A stretch of 7,662 nucleotides of DNA. Source: JANPPS01 sp031428635. Lineage in GTDB: Bacteria; Pseudomonadota; Alphaproteobacteria; Acetobacterales; Acetobacteraceae. Below are positions 5,666 through 7,662 of this stretch, piece by piece; position 1 is the stretch's first letter; every line of letters begins with the position of its first letter. Location: the NCBI GenBank assembly GCA_031428635.1, contig JANPPS010000053.1:1-7662 (forward strand), in the 5' to 3' direction. The position numbers were made by a program, and so were the translations under genes. A model generated the notes under the pieces. It did no database searches and was not told the DNA's origin. It saw only the letters and a list, made by a program, of their open reading frames with translations.

Positions 5666-7345
5666 ATGGCCAGCTACCAGTACGTGTACGTCATGAAGGA
5701 CGTGACCAAGGCGTTCCCCGGCGGGCGCGAAGTGTTCAAGGGCATCACCCTCAGTTTCCTACCCGGCGTCAAAATCGGCATCCTGGGCGTGAACGGCGCC
5801 GGCAAGTCGACGTTGCTGAAGATCATGGCCGGCATCGACAAGGAATACGGCGGCGAGGCCTGGGCCGCCGAGGGCGTGCGTATCGGCTACCTGGAGCAGG
5901 AGCCGAAGCTGGATGAGACGAAAACCGTCGCTGAAAACGTCATGCTCGCGTTCGGTCCGTTGATGGCGGCATTGACCCGGTTCAATGCAATCAGCGAGCG
6001 CTTTGCTGAGCCGATGGACGAGGACGAGATGAACGCCCTCCTGACCGAGCAGGCCGAGCTGCAGGAGAAGATCGACGCGGAAGATGGCTGGGACCTCGAT
6101 CGCCGGATCGAGATTGCGCTCGACGCCCTGCGCTGCCCGCCGCCCGACAGCCCGGTCGAAAAACTATCTGGCGGTGAGCGTCGCCGGGTGGCGCTGTGCC
6201 GGCTACTGCTCGAACGGCCCGACCTGCTATTGCTTGATGAGCCAACAAACCATTTGGACGCGGAGAGTGTCGCCTGGCTCGAGCGCACGCTGCGGGACTT
6301 CGCCGGCACCGTCATGATCATCACCCATGACCGGTATTTCCTCGATAACGTGACCAACTGGATCCTCGAAATCGAGCGCGGCCGCGGCTACCCGTTCGAG
6401 GGTAACTACTCCAACTGGCTGGCGCAGAAGCTGAAGCGCTTGAAGCAGGAGGAGAAGGAGGAGAGCAGCCGCCAGCGGGCGTTGTCGGCCGAGGAGGAGT
6501 GGATCCAGTCGAGCCCCCGCGCGCGCCAGACCAAGAGCAGCGCCCGCATCGCCAAGTACGAGGAAATGCAGGCGAAGAGCCAGGAGATGCAGACGGGCGT
6601 CGCCGAGATCGTCATCCCGCCGGGCCCGCGCCTGGGAAGCCTGGTGATCCAGGCCGACAAGGTGCGCAAAGTGTTCGGCAACCGGCTGCTGATCGACGAT
6701 CTGGACTTCAAGCTTCCGCCTGGTGGAATCGTCGGCGTAATCGGCCCCAACGGCGCGGGCAAAACGACATTATTCCGCATGATCACCGGGCAGGATCAGC
6801 CGGATGGCGGAGAGCTACGGGTGGGGGACACGGTCAAGCTTGGCTATGTCGACCAAAGCCGCGACAGCCTCGACGCCACCAAGTCAGTCTGGGAGGAGAT
6901 CAGTGGCGGTACGGACGTGATCTACCTGGGCAAGCGGGCAGTGCCGTCGCGGGCCTACGTCGGCGCCTTCAACTTCAAGGGCAGCGACCAGCAGAAGAAG
7001 GTCGGCATCCTGTCAGGGGGTGAGCGCAATCGCGTGCATCTGGCCAAGATGCTGAAATCGGAAAGCAACGTGATCCTGCTGGATGAACCGACGAACGATC
7101 TGGACATCGACACGCTGCGGGCGCTGGAGGAAGCGCTGGCGGAATTCGCCGGGTGTGCTGTCATCATTAGCCACGACCGCTGGTTCCTGGATCGGCTGGC
7201 GACGCATATTTTGGCTTTTGAGGGCGATAGTCACGTCGAGTGGTTCGAGGGTAACTTCCAGGCGTATGAGGCAGATAAGCGCCGTCGTCTGGGCGCAGAC
7301 TCGACGGAGCCGCACCGGATCAAATACCGACCGCTCGCGCGTTAG
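5666..7345 (+). CDS. ettA: ABC-F ATPase EttA, energy-dependent translational throttle
   Basis: A 559-residue soluble ABC-F protein with two ATPase domains and no membrane segments. EttA binds the ribosomal E site and links entry into the elongation cycle to the ATP/ADP ratio. Domain 1 has Walker A GVNGAGKST (41-49), Gln78, an arm insertion at about 95-140, signature LSGGE (167-171), Walker B LLLLDEPTNHLD (187-198, catalytic Glu192) and His221. The charged interdomain linker (about 245-315) has KRLKQEEKEE and RARQTKSSARIAKYEEM, typical of EttA. Domain 2 has GPNGAGKTT (360-368), LSGGER (449-454), DEPTNDLD (473-480, Glu474) and His503. The length and the KYRPLAR-type C-terminus fit EttA (about 555 residues) rather than Uup or YheS. 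GGAG (5657-5660) precedes the ATG by 5 nt. The tRNA just upstream suggests a shared transcript. Confidence 0.97.
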   Translation: MASYQYVYVMKDVTKAFPGGREVFKGITLSFLPGVKIGILGVNGAGKSTLLKIMAGIDKEYGGEAWAAEGVRIGYLEQEPKLDETKTVAENVMLAFGPLMAALTRFNAISERFAEPMDEDEMNALLTEQAELQEKIDAEDGWDLDRRIEIALDALRCPPPDSPVEKLSGGERRRVALCRLLLERPDLLLLDEPTNHLDAESVAWLERTLRDFAGTVMIITHDRYFLDNVTNWILEIERGRGYPFEGNYSNWLAQKLKRLKQEEKEESSRQRALSAEEEWIQSSPRARQTKSSARIAKYEEMQAKSQEMQTGVAEIVIPPGPRLGSLVIQADKVRKVFGNRLLIDDLDFKLPPGGIVGVIGPNGAGKTTLFRMITGQDQPDGGELRVGDTVKLGYVDQSRDSLDATKSVWEEISGGTDVIYLGKRAVPSRAYVGAFNFKGSDQQKKVGILSGGERNRVHLAKMLKSESNVILLDEPTNDLDIDTLRALEEALAEFAGCAVIISHDRWFLDRLATHILAFEGDSHVEWFEGNFQAYEADKRRRLGADSTEPHRIKYRPLAR

Positions 7346-7358
7346 CGTGGGAAAGGAA

Positions 7359-7404
7359 GTCCAGGGGCTTTGCCTCTGGACCGCAGCAAAGGCGGGACCT
7401 TTGC
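7359..7404 (+). terminator. Tandem hairpins after ettA, probable transcript end
   Basis: GTCCAGGGGC (7359-7368), TTT, GCCTCTGGAC (7372-7381) is a 10-bp stem with one G-U, 13 nt after the ettA stop. Next, GCAAAGG (7386-7392), CGGGA, CCTTTGC (7398-7404) is a 7-bp stem followed by the T-rich AATCCATTCTTTTC. Together they look like a 3' end or termination signal; without a clean U tract this is moderate support only. Confidence 0.5.
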
Positions 7405-7416
7405 AATCCATTCTTT

Positions 7417-7527
7417 TCGGTTCGTACCGACCGCCTCGGCTACCGGTAGTTGTGACTTCGGTCTTGTCGCATTTGAGGTTCCGGGGTCTGGGGCCGCCGC
7501 CCCCCTTGGGTCGAGGGCAGCGCCTTC
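7417..7527. repeat. Further palindromes between ettA and the acetyltransferase gene
   Basis: This stretch holds four more self-complementary units: TCGGT-TCGT-ACCGA (7417-7430), the perfect palindrome CTACCGGTAG (7440-7449), GGGGC-CGCC-GCCCC (7490-7503) and GAGGGC-AGC-GCCTTC (7513-7527, one G-U). The last two, with GGGTC between them, resemble from memory a GC-rich repetitive intergenic element common in Acetobacteraceae. No gene or clear promoter was seen here. Confidence 0.45.
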
Positions 7528-7537
7528 CGTTTGCTCA

Positions 7538-7662
7538 ATGAACCAATCCTGGACCGTCCGTACCGGACGCCTCGTGCTCACCCCCCTGGCGTGGACCGAC
7601 ATGGCCGACTTGGTGTCGCTCAAGGGTGATCCTGGCGTCTATGGGCAGATGCTCGGCGGCGT
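7538..7662 (+). CDS. GNAT-family N-acetyltransferase, N-terminal fragment (runs off window)
   Basis: The first 41 codons of a protein opening MNQSWTVRTGRLVLTP. Residues 8-41 follow the start of RimJ/RimL-type GNAT enzymes, which move acetyl from acetyl-CoA to amino groups: T-x-RLVL-x-PL, an Asp in the first helix (WTDMADLVSL), then DPGVYGQMLGG in place of the usual 'D..v...lg'. The acetyl-CoA binding motif lies beyond the window, so substrate and completeness are unknown. The ATG at 7538 is the only reasonable start in this frame nearby. No clear Shine-Dalgarno site precedes it, and a hairpin (7513-7527) ends 10 nt before it. The frame stays open to the last base. Confidence 0.75.
   Translation, partial: MNQSWTVRTGRLVLTPLAWTDMADLVSLKGDPGVYGQMLGG

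Noticed and set aside
1..7662. CRISPR array, insertion sequence, prophage or toxin-antitoxin pair
   Set aside because: No regularly spaced direct repeats, transposase, integrase or paired small genes were seen on either strand.

Overview
The window looks like chromosomal DNA of a GC-rich alphaproteobacterium. Acetobacteraceae is my best guess, based on the GC-rich coding bias, a family I inorganic pyrophosphatase, a small Tyr/Pro-rich lipoprotein, a lone FixJ/CheY-type receiver, and a GC-rich palindromic intergenic element of a kind I recall from that family. No database search was possible, so the assignment is inference. I see no insertion sequence, integrase, prophage gene or CRISPR array.

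Layout, left to right. (1) Bases 1-1983, + strand: the C-terminal two thirds of moaA (molybdenum cofactor synthesis), then 2 bp later a complete amidase-signature hydrolase, probably translationally coupled. (2) Bases 1980-2626, - strand: a 61-residue lipoprotein whose stop codon overlaps the amidase stop in a shared CTAG, preceded by a single-domain response regulator. The lipoprotein leader can fold over its own ribosome binding site. (3) Bases 2627-2783: an AT-richer divergent control region with a 6-3-6 dyad. (4) Bases 2784-4645, + strand: a secreted seven-bladed YncE/YVTN-type propeller and a membrane sterol desaturase/fatty acid hydroxylase family enzyme, overlapping by ATGA. (5) Bases 4646-4946: a convergent gap without a convincing gene. 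(6) Bases 4959-5480, - strand: ppa, with a terminator hairpin that contains its stop codon and a good sigma70-like promoter. (7) Bases 5571-7345, + strand: a CAU-anticodon tRNA 18 bp upstream of the ABC-F ATPase ettA, probably one transcript. (8) Bases 7346-7537: a gap full of hairpins. (9) From 7538, + strand: the first 41 codons of a GNAT acetyltransferase that runs off the window.

Most genes are housekeeping or well-known families. The parts least explained by known biology are the propeller plus di-iron hydroxylase pair, the tRNA-ettA linkage with a mismatched anticodon stem, and several compact RNA-level signals (stop codon in a terminator loop, leader hairpin over a Shine-Dalgarno site, shared stop tetranucleotide). 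I do not see strong evidence for a wholly new defence or mobile system.
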